Of a stretch of 64,000 nt of DNA, positions 21,496 through 33,800 are shown piece after piece. The notes below the pieces were generated by a model. The model saw nothing but the letters and a program-made list of their open reading frames with translations, ran no database searches and was not told the DNA's origin. How positions within the stretch are numbered: position 1 is the stretch's first letter; every line of letters starts with the position of its first letter. The stretch is taken from NCBI GenBank assembly GCA_019787685.1, contig JAHNUO010000007.1, positions 1,860,001-1,924,000 on the forward strand. Direction: 5' to 3'. The translations under genes and the position numbers were made by a program. This stretch comes from Chiua virens (taxonomy: Eukaryota; Basidiomycota; Agaricomycetes; Boletales; Boletaceae).

Positions 21496-21870
21496 AGATA
21501 CACGCCTCATGTCAAGGCTGTCCAAAGGATCATATCCGATTGGCTGCCACAATAACACAGCATCCATCAACACATGCCCTTATCATTTCATTTCCCTTAT
21601 CACTGACTCATCATCGACAGTGCAAGGCTATGCTCTTATCTATGACTCATATCTATTCACACCTTATCATCCAATAGGATACATTAGGCTTATCTACGTA
21701 GTTCATACTCAGATTAGAACTCCGATATCCATGTAGTATATAAACCCCATGAATGACAGCCAGAGAGCTCTAACAAAGTTCTCTTGGAGTTTTCGCCTCT
21801 CATCTGGACTGAACCCCCTCTCACTTCATCCACTATACTTTACAGTCTAGATTTGTTCTAGGTTGTTTCA
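21441..21870 (+). repeat. 3' LTR of the complete gypsy element
   Basis: 430 bp, differs from the 5' LTR at two CpG sites only. Followed by CTATC. Its first 55 bases encode the Pol C-terminus. Confidence 0.96.
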
Positions 21871-21875
21871 CTATC

Positions 21876-22266
21876 ATTGTATCTAACTTGCTGAGAGTTG
21901 CTTGTGTAATCAATATCATTCATCATTGGAGATCTTACCAAGGTCTGAAAAGGAATTACACATATTATAAGATTGTTGCCATACTATGAGGATCGTTGAC
22001 ATCATTATCGCGGAATATACATATTGCCAAGGCATTGGCACATTTCCCGTATGCTACTGCCATTGTGGTAGTTGCTGATAATATCTTTCCTAAAAATTTA
22101 GTGCTTTCAAAGTTTCTGCAATCATTGCAAGGAGTTGTGAGCCCTTGGCATCATAACCAACACCATATCATTGTTTCTATTTAAATCTGGACATTCTTTC
22201 ACAAATTGGTAGGTAATAACTTCGAATGTACCACAGAACTACATTCGTGTTTATAATAGCTATATT
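21876..22266. other. Unassigned stretch
   Basis: AT-rich sequence downstream of the Plavaka gene C-terminus. Nothing recognised; a transposon end could lie here, but no inverted terminus was identified. Confidence 0.4.
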
Positions 22267-22663
22267 TCAAGCATCGTGATCACTGTCATCATAGCCGTCA
22301 CTCATACTACTCTCGTCACTATCAACATCTGATTCATTTTCTTCTTCTTCTTCTTCGTTGTTGTTGTTGTCCTCATCCTCATTTTGAGATGTGTGCGCTG
22401 TCTGAGTATCTTCAATACCTGGGCCGTCGACATCTTCATCGTCAGCAGCTAATTGCTTGTCGACCAGGCCATGGTTGTGTCGTACATGCATGGTGTCATG
22501 ACCTACACCAATTGCCACATAGCGGGTGAACATGTCTCTATCAGCAAAACTGATTCCTGTTAGCATGTAAGACGTCGAAATATGTGAAATAAAGCTCACA
22601 TATTTACATAATACCTTGCCCAATCATCAGACTCCCCAGGTAGTCTGGCTACTGACATGCCGC
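22267..22663 (-). pseudogene. Plavaka transposase, C-terminal piece
   Basis: Third of three collinear pieces of one gene. Exon 22600-22663 encodes SVARLPGESDDWARYYVN. A 50 bp intron (22550-22599, GTGAGC to CAG) follows, then exon 22267-22549, beginning FADRDMFTRY and ending in a long acidic tail with runs of Asp/Glu and Asn. The pattern 'YYVN-FADRDMF-R' is characteristic of the C-terminus of Plavaka-type transposases of Agaricomycetes. It is cut at 22663 by a family C LTR element; the upstream piece resumes at 30078, with CCGC duplicated on both sides. Confidence 0.8.
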
Positions 22664-23273
22664 TGAAGGTAATAAATCCCGGCTGTAGTGCAATACTCAG
22701 GGGGATTGAAAGAAATAGAAAGAGGGTGAAGGAATGCGATTCTGTTCAACCCAGGGACAACACTGAGTTGGTGAACAACAAATAATGGTTTTTGAGTAGT
22801 CCGAGATGAATCTGGGGCGAATCCAGATTAAAACAAATAGAAAAGCGGACATGGCAGTCCGATCCGGATCGAGAAAATACGAGGAGAGCAAGAGAAAACG
22901 AATGTCGACCGAAAACGATGTGAGACAGATGCACACGGGCAAAAGCTACTGTATTTTTTTTCAATACAGTGAATTTATAGTCCTCGGGAATACCCTCAGA
23001 CTTGTCCTAAGTAAGGATAATAATAAAAAAGAAGGTTTTTGTATGGTATAAAGTTCGAGAGGCACCCGAATGTCCCTGCAAGGGCTGCGTGATGTGGTCT
23101 AGCCAATGCTAAGTATGAATAAGGAGCATCAAAAATAAAATAAAAGAGTCTGAGGCAAAACGGGCGCAGATACAGCAATCCGGATGAGTTTGCACAAGCA
23201 GACAGATCAGGATCGGGTGACGATGGGGTGCGGAAACGTGCTATGCGAGCACAGGGAATACCTATTCCCTACA
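22664..23273 (-). repeat. Family C LTR (left)
   Basis: TGAAGGTAAT to CCCTACA as written on plus. Contains TTTATAGTCCTCGGGAATAC, and near its right end a palindrome, AGGGAATA-CC-TATTCCCT. Confidence 0.9.
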
Positions 23274-23399
23274 CCCGACAGGGACTTTAGATGCTGACTG
23301 TCCCCAGTCAGCCCGATGTGTATGGGGATGTGATCGGTGGTTCAATGTGACAGTTGCAGATGGCAGCGGATGGGTCCGGATACAAAAGGGTGACGGATA

Positions 23400-24983
23400 C
23401 AGTGGCTCAAACAACTGTCCCAATGTTTGCATGTTTTTCACTAAACGCAATAAAACGCGGTAACCACTAAACCTTACCCAAACCTGTTGGAATATGAAAT
23501 ATAGTACCTACTCCTGGCTCTCTATTGGACCAAGGGTCAAAGGATTTGAATAAGATTTGATGACATGGCAATCATTTCAAAATGATCACTCATTGGGACA
23601 GTTTTTTGACTTTATATAAATGTAAGTATTATTATTTGGTATGACCTCCTTTGGTCTTGGTAACAGCTTCAAGCCTTCTATGCATGCTTTTAATCCATTT
23701 CTGATGCTATTCTGCACAAATATTCCCCCACTCCTCTACTAACCTCTCCTATAAATGATAAACTCCTTTAGAGGCACTTTTATAAGCTGAAAGTCATTTT
23801 TTGAGATAATTTCAGGTATGTTCAAAGGAAGTGAGATCTAGAGACTGTGCAGGCCAATCTAAAGATCCAATCTCTTGATTTTTGACCCAGGTCTGAACTC
23901 TTTTAGAGGTATGCTTGGGATCATTATCTTATTGAAAATGATATCACCTTCTGAAATTTAAAATTTTTCAATGTTTTCCAGCAACCCCTGCTGTGAAATT
24001 GTCACATACTGCTCAGCATCCATCCTTCTGTACATCTCACTCTAAACTCCCACTCCATTCTATCCTATGTAGGCCCATAGCCTCCTCTATGCTTGACTGT
24101 ACCCTAGCAATCAACTACTCTCCCACCTTTTTCCACACATACTCTTGTTTGTATGACCTAATCTTATTGACTTTAGTCTCATTTAACTATACAACCATTT
24201 TCCCACCCTCCACAGTCCAATGCTAGTATTGGAAAGCATAGGCCAACCATCCTTTCTTGTGACTCTTGAAAAGAAGAGGTTTTTGTTCTCTACCACAGCT
24301 TTCAAATAGGCTTCCTTGAGGGTATTTCTGGCTGTCTGAGGGTAAAGAGGAGTATCAATAATGGTATTTATAAGTATAGTGAGCTGAACAGCATTTTTGG
24401 CCTTGCCAGTAATGATCTATTGTACAATAGCCCTTTTGCTGGTAAATGAAAACTTTGAAGGGTGACCACCAAGATGTTTAGTGTTGTCTAGTTGGATTTC
24501 CTGAAGGACCCTAGACACTATAGACTTGCCCAGACCAGTTTTAGAGGTTATTTTTCTGGAAGAAAGCCTAAGGAAAGGGAAGGAGACATTATTGTCCCTT
24601 AAGAGCTGGTGATAGGTTTCATCATGATAATAGGAAAGTTACTATAAATGGTGGGGTTTATATGGTGCTAGCTGATGATAGTTACATAAATATAACATAA
24701 TAGAACCATTATCATATGTATGTAAGTACTTTCCAACATGTTAGGGTCTGATATATGTAATCCAAACTTAAAGTCAAAGAACTGTCCCAATGAGTGATCA
24801 TTTTGAAATGATTGCCATGTCATCAAATCTTATTCAAATCCTTTGACCTTTGGTCCAATAGAAAGCCAGGAGTAGGTACTATATTTCATATCCCCACAGG
24901 TTTGGGTAAGGTTTAGTGGTTACCGCGTTTTATTGCGTTTAGTGAAAAACATGCAAACATTGGGACAGTTGTTTGAGCCACTG
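23400..24983 (-). mobile_element. Tc1/mariner element with long terminal inverted repeats, dead
   Basis: 1584 bp, ends CAGTGGCTCAAACAACTG, flanked by the TA duplication (23398-23399 and 24984-24985). The terminal inverted repeats run ~214 bp (23400-23613 and 24770-24983) and are near-identical in the outer ~90 bases. On the minus strand decayed transposase is readable: DWPAQSLDLTSFEH near 23820-23870 corresponds to the DDE-domain motif 'WP.QSPDLNPIEH', and the final part KTKGGHT (near 23640) is typical of the Tc1 transposase C-terminus. Stop codons throughout show it cannot encode a transposase. Confidence 0.9.
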
Positions 24984-24985
24984 TA

Positions 24986-26678
24986 TGTCAACAGAGACAA
25001 TGACAGCAATGAGAGTGATGATAGTGATGACAGAGACAATGACAGAGATGATGACAGAGATGATGATGATGACAATGAGAGTGATGGTGGCTGCACAGTG
25101 ATGATGACCCGAAAACGACAGGAACGACAATGACGACTGGTGATAGCGGCACAGTGACGATGATCCACAAATGACAGGATCGGATAGTGATTGCGACGGT
25201 GTGATGCGTGGCTTTTCTGTGTGTCTGTTGTCTATGGTCTTGTGCATGAAGGCACAATGGATGAAGGATGGCCGTAATCTGTGATGCGAAGTGTGTGTGA
25301 TGGTTTCGTGTTCATTGCAGTGATAGCATCTCTGGTATGCATTGATCGTCCTGCGTGAATTCTGCTTGTCCGCATGTGTCCGGTGTGATCCAATGTGATC
25401 CGGTTGGCCGAGTTTGCTATCCACTGCTCGCTGCTCACTGTGTGATCCAAATACGAAGAAAAAGAACTGTATGATTGAACGTGAAAGAAATGATAAGAAA
25501 GAGACAAAACGAAATGAAACCAATTGGCAAGTGTCCGACTCGGCTTGTCTTCGTTGTGCGTCTTTCGTGTCTATACCTGCAACAGATGCCCTTTCGTGAT
25601 ACCTAAAAAACATCCGGAAACGATCCGGATACGACCGGATAAAGTACGTTGTGCCTATGCACGTTCGAAGAGCAGAAGTGGTATGTAGCGGATGAGGGCA
25701 TGAATTCTAGATGGTTGCAATAACGAAGTGGTGAATTGAGTGGTAGAAGAAATGAATGGACTATACGATCGTGTGTTGGTTTTTCTATATGGTATTCTTT
25801 TCTTTTCTGCGATGGTTTCTTGTTCAATGAGTAATGATCGATCACCAGACTAAACCCGGGGTGAGATAGAGATCTGCCGGACGAATACCGGGGATGAAAC
25901 AGAGACGAAATGGATATCAAAAGAATGATTTCAATGACTGAAATTGTGAAAATGCGAAAAGTTGCGTGTGGAAACCAAGGTGGTCTTGTAGACCCCTCCC
26001 CCCTGGGTAGGCCATATCTGATGACCTCCCGGTCATCCAGATAATGCTGTGGAGAAAGGGTGAGGGCATCTCAATGATAGTGAAAAAAGAAACAGTCAGA
26101 TTCCTGGGTTGAAGGGAAAATGCGACCGAACCGTGTCAGCCGGGTCATCAAATAAACCTGATGTGGGCAGAGACAGCTGAAGCATAAACTGAAACGAAAA
26201 GACGCATGCATTAGTGTAAAATTGAGAGAGAGGGAAATGGATTGGGAGAGCAGCAAAGGGCACGTGTAGTTTTGATAACTGGCTCAGAACCAATTGAACC
26301 GGTGAGGTATGGGTCCTTGGATATGGCTGTAAACATAGAGGTTGTGGCTCGGATGAGATGGGTGGTGGCATGGTTGTGGAAACGAGAGGCGAGGTCAATA
26401 GCAGCGAGGGTGGTTTGTTGAAAAAGAATGAGGGTGATGGGTGTGGCTGCAATGCGCGCACTTCATGGTGCATAGGAACTGTGCGGAAGAGTGTGTTTAG
26501 CTTCCATACACGGCTGGAAACCAATTGAACCAGTGAGGTGCTAATCCTCGGATATGGTTGTAAACACAGAGATGGCAGTTTGTTGAAGAAGGATGAGGGC
26601 AATGAGAGTGGTTGCCATATGTGCACTTCATGGGGCATAGGAACTGCGCAGAAGAGTGCATTTAGCTTTGATACCCGG
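24986..26678 (-). pseudogene. Family C internal region, distal part
   Basis: Collinear with 36916-38900 of the younger family C element. Near 24990-25090 lies a GA/GAT-rich imperfect repeat (units like GACAATGACAG, GATGATGAC). The rest is the serine/proline-rich distal part of the gag ORF and non-coding sequence, with stops. Confidence 0.7.
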
Positions 26679-27291
26679 TGTAGGGAATAGGTATTCCCTG
26701 TGCTCGCATAGCATGTTTCCGCACCCTGTCGTCACCCGATCCCAATCCTGATCTATCTGCTTGTGCGAACTCATCCGGATTGCTGTATCTGCGCCTGTTT
26801 TGCCTTGGACTCTTCTATTTTATTTTTATGCTCCTTATTCATACTTAGCATTGGCTAGACCACGTCACGCAGCCCTTGCAGGGACGTTCGGGTGCCTCTC
26901 AAACTTTATACCATACGAAAACCTTCTTTTTATTATTATCCTTACTTAGGACAAGTCTGAGGGTATTCCCGAGGACTATAAATTCACTGTATTGACAAAA
27001 ATACAGTAGCTTTTGCCTGTGTGCATCTGTCTCACATCGTTTTCGGTCGACATTCATTTTCTCTCGCTCTCCTCGTATTTTCTCAATCCGGATCGGACTG
27101 CCGTGTCCGCTTTTCTATCCGTTTTAATCCGGATTCGCCCCGGATTCATCTCGGACTACTCAAAAACCATTATTCGTTGTTCACCAACTCAGTGTTGTCC
27201 CTGGGTCGAACGGAATCGCATTCCTTCACCCTCTTTCTATTTCTTTCAATCCCCCTGAGTATTGCACTACAGCCGGGATATATTACCTTCA
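26679..27291 (+). repeat. Solo family C LTR, inverted relative to host element
   Basis: 613 bp, TGTAGGGAAT to TTACCTTCA, flanked by CCGG (26675-26678 and 27292-27295). It inserted into the gag region of the 22664-30077 element. Confidence 0.9.
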
Positions 27292-27363
27292 CCGGCTGGA
27301 AACCGATTGACCTGGCAAGGTACTACAAATCCTCGGATATGGCTGTAAATGCAGCAACAGCAG

Positions 27364-28068
27364 TGTAGAAAAGAAATAATAGGTGATAAGAAGAAAGGTG
27401 GGGCGATAGGTTCGTCCCAAGGGGGGTTATGTTTGAAGGGATGATGGATTCAGGTTTGTCTAAGAGTCCTAGAAGCTGCTGGACAATCCGGAATGAAAAG
27501 CGGTCGATATAAAAGTATCCGGGTGGAGGCGAAGCGATGAGAGTATTGATTCGAGTAGATGAGACGTCGAGGAATGATAGGACGAGGTAAAAGAGAAACT
27601 ATCCAGCTCACTCACGCACGGGAGAGTAAACAGGAGATCTCCTGAACGCAGAAAGACGATATTTTTGTGTTAGAAACATGGTTTTATAGTCCTGGGCATA
27701 ACCCAGGACTGTTAAAGGTAATCTGACCCTAAGTAAGTGTACAGGATTGACGTAGGGTGAGTATGGAAAGAAGGGGTGTCAAACCTTGTAGATGACAAAG
27801 AAAGGAAAGGTGTTAGGATAGTAATGACCTTAATAAGGCCAAATCGAGTAGAACAAGTCAAATCGGATGAAGCGGAATACGTACGAAAGAACCGGATTGG
27901 ATCGCGTTGACTCGGATTGGACTCGGATTGGATTTGGATGATCTGTAAATGCTAGGAATGAAACCGGGCTGGTACGAAGTCGATGGCGGATGAGACGGGA
28001 GATGATATGACATGATGAAGAGCGAGGAAAATGTATCCTACAACCGTAGGGGGTATCTAACTCCTACA
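27364..28068 (-). repeat. Solo LTR of a related family (family D)
   Basis: 705 bp, TGTAGAAAAG to CTCCTACA, absent from the otherwise collinear sequence at 39100-39110. The flanks are GCAG (27360-27363) and GCGG (28069-28072); the undisturbed site in the other element reads GCGG, so one side has changed at a CpG. It shares a 'TTTATAGTCCT' region with family C. Confidence 0.8.
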
Positions 28069-29200
28069 GCGGTTTGGATGTGATAGGCAATGGGACAGCT
28101 TTAGGGATGAGAGACCAACTGGGCAATGCAGGTGGTGATGGATCCGACATGATCCGAGCTATCCGGATAGATGTTTTCGGTGACATGGCCGGTGTGCTGC
28201 TATCGCAAACGGATGGCAATGATGGCGGATCCAGTGGTGATAAAACAGTCATGTCCTCTGGAGGCAAGTGAGGTGGTCGTGCTAAGCCAGGTGGGTGAGA
28301 GGGAAGTGGGTGGGATGAGAGTATGTGCCCGGTTGGCCGTTTTGTCATAGCCAAAAACATCAATCTGCTGAGCTGCAATCCGGTACTATGTGACGGATGG
28401 GTAAGTGGTGGTGCGAGGTTCATTGGTGGCAACTTCATAGTCATCCGAGGTGACAGAGGTGGCAAGGTTGGTGTGGTCAATGGTGAGAGCGATGGGGTGG
28501 ATGAGTCAGGTTGCGACGTATCCGAAGAGGGCAAAGGCAGTTGGATTGGTCATGGTGATGGACCCGAGGGCATCCGGATTGATGTATGCATGAGTACGTC
28601 CGGTGGCAGAGAGATTGTGCCTGAGGAGGGTGAGCATAGTGGGTGAGATGTGTTGGGGCAATCCGGTTCATCTTGCTCCTGTGTTTCGGCATGCGGTACC
28701 ACAAATTCGACAGCTGTGAGAGGCAGATCAGCACAGACAGGTTCAATTGAGACGTTACCAGATTGTTCAGGATCACATTCTACTATCCTTGAATAGACCT
28801 GGATGGAATCACTTTGCGGCATGTGATCTGCTAGATTCGATGAGGTGGATGCTGAGGCAAGGATGGGGTTGGTGGTGATGTCGATGGATGGTTCTGGAAC
28901 ATAAAGTGGGTAGTCGTCGTCGTATGATGAGTACCAGTGCTGGACATCTGCTACAAATGTTGACCAATCCGGCTGTGCTGCGAGTACTTGCTGCGATGTC
29001 CGCCATAGCTCAGTGTCTTCTGGGTAGGCATACCAAATTGCTGTATTAATCTTCTGTGCATCCATGAGTCCGATGCTCGTAGCTAACTGATCGACATGTT
29101 TCAAAAAGGCAGGTAGCTGTGACGGAATGGTTGCGTCGAAACATGGGGCACTAGAGGCAGTCTGGAAGGGCAGCTGTAGGAGATATCCGGGTGATGGCAT
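28069..29200 (-). pseudogene. Family C gag ORF, N-terminal part
   Basis: Starts at ATG 29200 (MPSPGYLLQLPF) and reads ~217 codons to a TGA at 28550, where the younger copy continues. The N-terminal ~130 residues match the gag-like ORF at 38452-40230 almost throughout. Further decayed sequence runs to the family D LTR. Confidence 0.8.
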
Positions 29201-29467
29201 AGTAATGACTTGGATGGTGGCACAGGTCCCCATGTGCCATGACAGGTGTCGTCTGACTTGTCTGACGTCACTTAGAGTTCTGCGGCAGCGTAAGGGTAGT
29301 GGTGCAGGGTTTGATAGGGGTGATGATGCTATGCAAGGAGGTGTTAACCGAGGCGAAAATTTTCTGAGAAGTGAAGTGAAGGTGTGTCGTGAGTGAGGTG
29401 AATAATGAGTGGATGGGTTGTCATCGTCTGTACCAACTTCTGGAAGTCCCTCACGGTGGGCTCCAGT

Positions 29468-30077
29468 TGAAGGTAATGTATCCCAGCTGTAGTGCAATAC
29501 TCAGGGGGATTGAAAGAACGAAAAGGGGGTGAAGGAATGCGATTCCGTTCGACCCAGGGACAACACTGAGTTGGTGAATGACAAATAATGGTTTTTGAGT
29601 AGTCCGAGATGAATCCAGGGCGAATCCAGATTAAAACAGATAGAAAAGCGGACACGGCAGTCTGATCCGGATCGAGAAAATACGAGGAGAGCAAGAGAAA
29701 ATGAATGTCGACCGAAAACGATGTGAGACAGATGCACACGGGCAAAAGCTACTGTATTTTTTTTTCAATACAGTGAATTTATAGTCCTCGGGAATACCCT
29801 CAGACTTGTCCTAAGTAAGGATAATAATAAAAAAGAAGGTTTTTATATGGTATAAAGTTCGAGAGGCACCCGAATGTCCCTGCAAGGGCTGTGTGATGTG
29901 GTCTAGCCAATGCTAAGTATGAATAAGGAGCATCAAAAATAAAATAAAAGAGTCCAAGGCAAAATGGGCGCGGATTCAGCAATCTGGATGAGTTTGCACA
30001 AGCAGACAGATCAGGATCGGGTGATGATGGGGTGCGGAAACGTGCTATGCAAGCACAGGGAATACCTATTCCCTACA
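29468..30077 (-). repeat. Family C LTR (right, 5' in element orientation)
   Basis: 610 bp partner of 22664-23273, followed by CCGC. Confidence 0.9.
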
Positions 30078-30462
30078 CCGCCCCATAAGAATTGATCAGT
30101 ACGACCATCTATGAATGCTGGAATGAGGTGACACCCACGGATCACCAGAGAGGGATCCAAAAACCCGAAAGCAGGGCTGTCTCCACCTTCAGGCACAAAT
30201 CCAACCTTTGGAAGAGTACACTGCCGGAAACCCCCCTTATGGTCCAGATCAGTTCCAAGCCAACAGACCCACAGAACCTCCATTGTCTCCTTTGAACCAC
30301 TAACACCTCTGGGAGAGTATGAAATGTCAATACTGAATGCTTTGAGTAGCTGGCAGTACCAGAAGGGGTGACAATTGGCTTCTTCTTCCCTCAATAGAGT
30401 CATGAGGAAAGAAGAACGGTCTGTCCGCAGGCAATCATGAGCTCTGCGGATATCATAGCTTG
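30078..30462 (-). pseudogene. Plavaka transposase, middle piece
   Basis: An open stretch on the minus strand from 30462 to 30078. It contains YDIRRAHDCLRTDRS, HPFWYCQLL, WLGTD, LPKVGFVPEG and FGFLDPSLVIRGCHLIPAF, a block order typical of the C-terminal third of Plavaka-type transposases. It is separated from the upstream piece by a gypsy solo LTR (GCTTG duplication) and from the downstream piece by the family C element (CCGC duplication). Both joins are in frame when the insertions are ignored. Confidence 0.85.
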
Positions 30463-30893
30463 TGTTACAATACCAACTTTTCCTCACTTCTCAACTCCTA
30501 CATTCAACTTATTCTAAAGATACACGCCTCATGTCAAGGCTGTCCAAAGGATCATACCCGATTGGCTGCCACAATAACACAGCATCCATCAACACATGCC
30601 TCTTATCTTTTCATTTCCCTTATCACTGACTCATCACCGGCAGTGCAAGGCTATGCTCTTATCTATGACTCATATCGATTCACACCTTATCATCCAATAG
30701 GATACAGTATGCTTATCTATGTAGTTCATACTCAGATTAGAACTCCGACATCCATGTAGTATATAAACCCCATGAATTACAGCCAGAGGACTCTAACAAA
30801 GTTCTCTTGGAGTTTTCGCCTCTCATCTGGACTGAACCCCCTCTCACTTCATTCACCACACTTTACAGTCTAGATTTGTTCTAGGTTGTTTCA
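30463..30893 (+). repeat. Solo gypsy LTR inside the Plavaka gene
   Basis: 431 bp, TGTTACAATA to TTGTTTCA, flanked by GCTTG (30458-30462 and 30894-30898). Confidence 0.95.
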
Positions 30894-33800
30894 GCTTGTG
30901 TAGTTGATGCGAACAATTCTTGATTCCCCGATTTGGTCTGGGTTTAGAAAACGCAATTCATTTCGTTCCTCTGGGGTAAATACTTGCTCGTCACTGTCAA
31001 AGTCCAAGCGGAGTAGTCTGGACAACAGGTGGTCCTTGAGACACGCGATGAAATCGGGCTGGAAGACATGTAAGCATATATGTGCATCAGCCAAAGTGGC
31101 TCACCTTGACGGCCGGGTCATCAATATGGTTGAGAAGGAACCAAGACAGATTAAGAACATTGTCCTTTCGAGCTTGGCTTGCCATCAAGTGATGCAGCAT
31201 CGGCGAAGAGTCAACATCATCTGCAACTTGGTCCTGCTCGTGCTGTCGCCTCAGGAGAGTGCGGCGACACTCTTGCCTCGCAAATTGATCTTCGACATTC
31301 TTCTTGTTCGAAAGTCCATACATCCTCTTGATTTGATGGTGCGCCAGCTCTCCCTGAAGGTAACCATATGTCAGAATGCAGTAAAAGAAATGAAACTTTA
31401 GGTATAAAAAAAAGTTTCAGACTTACAACTTGGGTTGAGAACGAGTCAGTCGTCCTGAACGTCTTGATCATTGAGACATAATCACCCAGAGCATGGAACT
31501 TGTATGTGTTGAGATTGAACATTTTTGGGAGCAAGCCCGCCAAGCATACTTCTTTCTTTCGACGTCCAGCCTTGACATCAGCTAATTCCCTCCTCTGCCG
31601 TTGTGCAGCTTCTGCAGGTAATTCGTGAGTGATGAAGGCAGCACAGGTGACTCGTTGAAACTGGCGAAGCTGATCACAAAGGGTCTGTAATGACTGCTGA
31701 AGGAGTATGAGCGAATCGTCCGTGTGAATTCGAAGCTTGGCTAGTGCGTGCCATTCAGAGAGTCAGAATAAGAGGTGCTGAATGTTTGAGTTGTGCGCAG
31801 GAGGAAAAAGTCCTTCAAATATGGGGATGGAACACTGTAGTAAAGCCCCTTAATCACTACGAACTGAGACAAAACATGCAAAGACCCTACCTGTAATACG
31901 TGCTCAAAGAACCATGCCAGTCACTGGCTGGTGTTCGCTACATCTGGAGGGAAATGGCAGATTCCGTTCAATCCAAAGGATGATATTTGCGTGAATCTAT
32001 CAGACCACTTTTCAGTAACCACATTGTTGGAAGAATGTCAAACGCACCGTTCATTAAGTATGTCAATCTTACGTGGATCAACAGCATAAATCAATTGGAG
32101 AAGATGCTTGAGAACCGACTTGAGAATGCCAAGCTCGAATTCGTGGAGTAAATCTACAACAAGAATCGGGTACAATTTGAATCCAAAGGGAGAGAGTCAC
32201 TCGCAAAAAGAATTCTGGGAGGGGTAGTTAGCTGGCTCCCAAAAAGTTAAATATGATTCTTACCAAAGTCGGAACCAGTGACTGGTCCTTGAGAAGAGTT
32301 TCCACAGCTGTACCCTTCAACGGCCGGCCAAGGACATAAATTTTCCGTCGCGCAAGTTCGATCTTATGTGCCAAGTATGTTCTTGCTTGAGAAAATCTTG
32401 CAGCGATGTCTCTGAGAAATCCGGTGCAATGGAACATGGATTTTGGGATGAGGCAATGAGGACAAGGGCAATAACCTTTGTCCTGGATGGTAGCAAGGAG
32501 AACTCTTCCAAACAATCAGTCGTAAATTTGCACCAGGATACGCACGCAATTCACTCACTTTTCTGGATAGTCAGCTGAGTAAGTAAATATCCTGGGGTAT
32601 ACCCTCCTGGTGATGCTGTCGAAGCATTTCACGACGATTCCATTCTTGTAAGCCTCGATAAAATCATCGTCGAGCAATAATGTCCAGATCACATGAATGA
32701 GTTCTCGCTTGCAATGAACGAGAAGGTCGTGGTTGTGTTTCTTGCCAGACACTGAGGACAAAAATTTTTTGATGGACTCTGGAAGCTGAGGGTTTGGGTG
32801 AGACTTCAAGAGCAGCACAAGAAAGAAGAAAATCAACCTACAGAAGGGATAAATGCAATCGGATGACAGCACCCCGACTCAGGATTGGACCGAATGTATT
32901 TGGAGAGATTTCCAAAAAAAAAGATAGATGGGCCATGCAGACGCATGCCCAAACTGTGCAAGCCGAGTTGAATCTGACCAGAACATGAGACCGGAAACTA
33001 CTCTTTCCAACTTGCAGCCGCCGTCTCTTCTCTGCTTCATCACTTCGTCATGGGCTTGGTTCCAGGTGTCCGAGGTGTACAGTTCATCATAAACGTGTTG
33101 GTGGTGACCGGTGACTGGGGATTTCCAAATCCTTTTGAAAGGGGTGAGATGGAAATTCTTCGATGATGCCTCTGCAAATACTGCTTGCACGACATCTAGG
33201 ATTGGCCTGTAGCAAAGACCACCCACCAAGAACATCAACCCATTGCCCTCCACCTTCTTTTCCCTTGTAGGTACTGATATGTCGACCGATGCACATTTCC
33301 ATCTGTCGATCCCGAATATGTCTTCTGGTGGTATCTCCTTCTCAGCAGCGTCAAACCAAGATGTCTCTCTAGAAGCATCAAATCTCGACAGATCCTGGAT
33401 GTCGAAGTCGGGGGCTTGGAGGACCTCGTGAACCAGTCATGTGAGTTCTGAATTGGATTTATGACTACTACCAGTATTTTTCCAGTTCATGATTCGCCAG
33501 ATAGACATGTTTGCCCATGGCCAGGGCGGGGAGTAGTCTCCGTTGACCGAGCTAGGGAGAATGTCCTGGCTAGGCTGAGACAATTCATCCATGGAAACAA
33601 ATGAGTCGGGATTGTGTGACGGGTGATGGCAATATGCACGAGCGATACCGAAGTTATTGAACCATGTAGTGAAGAAATCCCACACGTGCAGAAAGACACG
33701 AGGGATAATCGAAGTGGTTGTGGGGGTAGGGTGGGGATCAACTGCTGGTAACAGTGGCTCAGGGAGCAAGTCTCGATACCTTGCAGGTACCTGTCGATTA

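Larger units (their letters stand above)
15016..21870 (+). mobile_element. Complete Ty3/gypsy chromovirus (Tf1/sushi-like), young
   Basis: A 6855 bp element with 430 bp LTRs at both ends and the target duplication CTATC at 15011-15015 and 21871-21875. The LTRs differ at two positions (near 15059 and 15077), both T in the 5' LTR against C in a CpG in the 3' LTR, so insertion was recent. Order: LTR, self-priming site, accessory ORF1, accessory ORF2, gag with CCHC knuckle, then protease, RT, RNase H, integrase and chromodomain, polypurine tract, LTR. The chromodomain places it among chromoviruses. Pol is long and open, but a 49 bp deletion near 17888 breaks the frame between gag and protease relative to copy 2. 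Confidence 0.96.
22664..30077 (-). mobile_element. Family C LTR element, gag-only, with nested insertions
   Basis: Bounded by 610 bp LTRs at 22664-23273 and 29468-30077, with the 4 bp duplication CCGC at 22660-22663 and 30078-30081. The coding strand is minus: a gag-like ORF near the right LTR, and no RT, integrase or protease anywhere inside. Three later insertions sit within it: a Tc1/mariner element (23400-24983), an opposite-orientation solo LTR of its own family (26679-27291) and a solo LTR of a related family (27364-28068). It inserted into the Plavaka transposase gene. A younger relative is at 36177-41116. Confidence 0.9.

Noticed and set aside
22797..23051. Plus-strand ORF in family C LTRs, repeated at 29.6, 36.3 and 40.7 kb on either strand
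   Set aside because: The open frames recur only because the LTR recurs. Their ends shift between copies and the sequence shows non-coding features of an LTR.
24933..25133. Plus-strand acidic ORF with repeated Asp/Asn/Arg
   Set aside because: It is a reading of the GA/GAT-rich simple repeat in the family C element. The same stretch gives repetitive peptides in other frames, and the younger copy does not conserve the frame boundaries.
24988..25257. Cys/His-rich minus-strand ORF resembling a metal-binding protein
   Set aside because: Its His/Cys runs arise from the same GAT/GAC simple repeat; there is no independent support.
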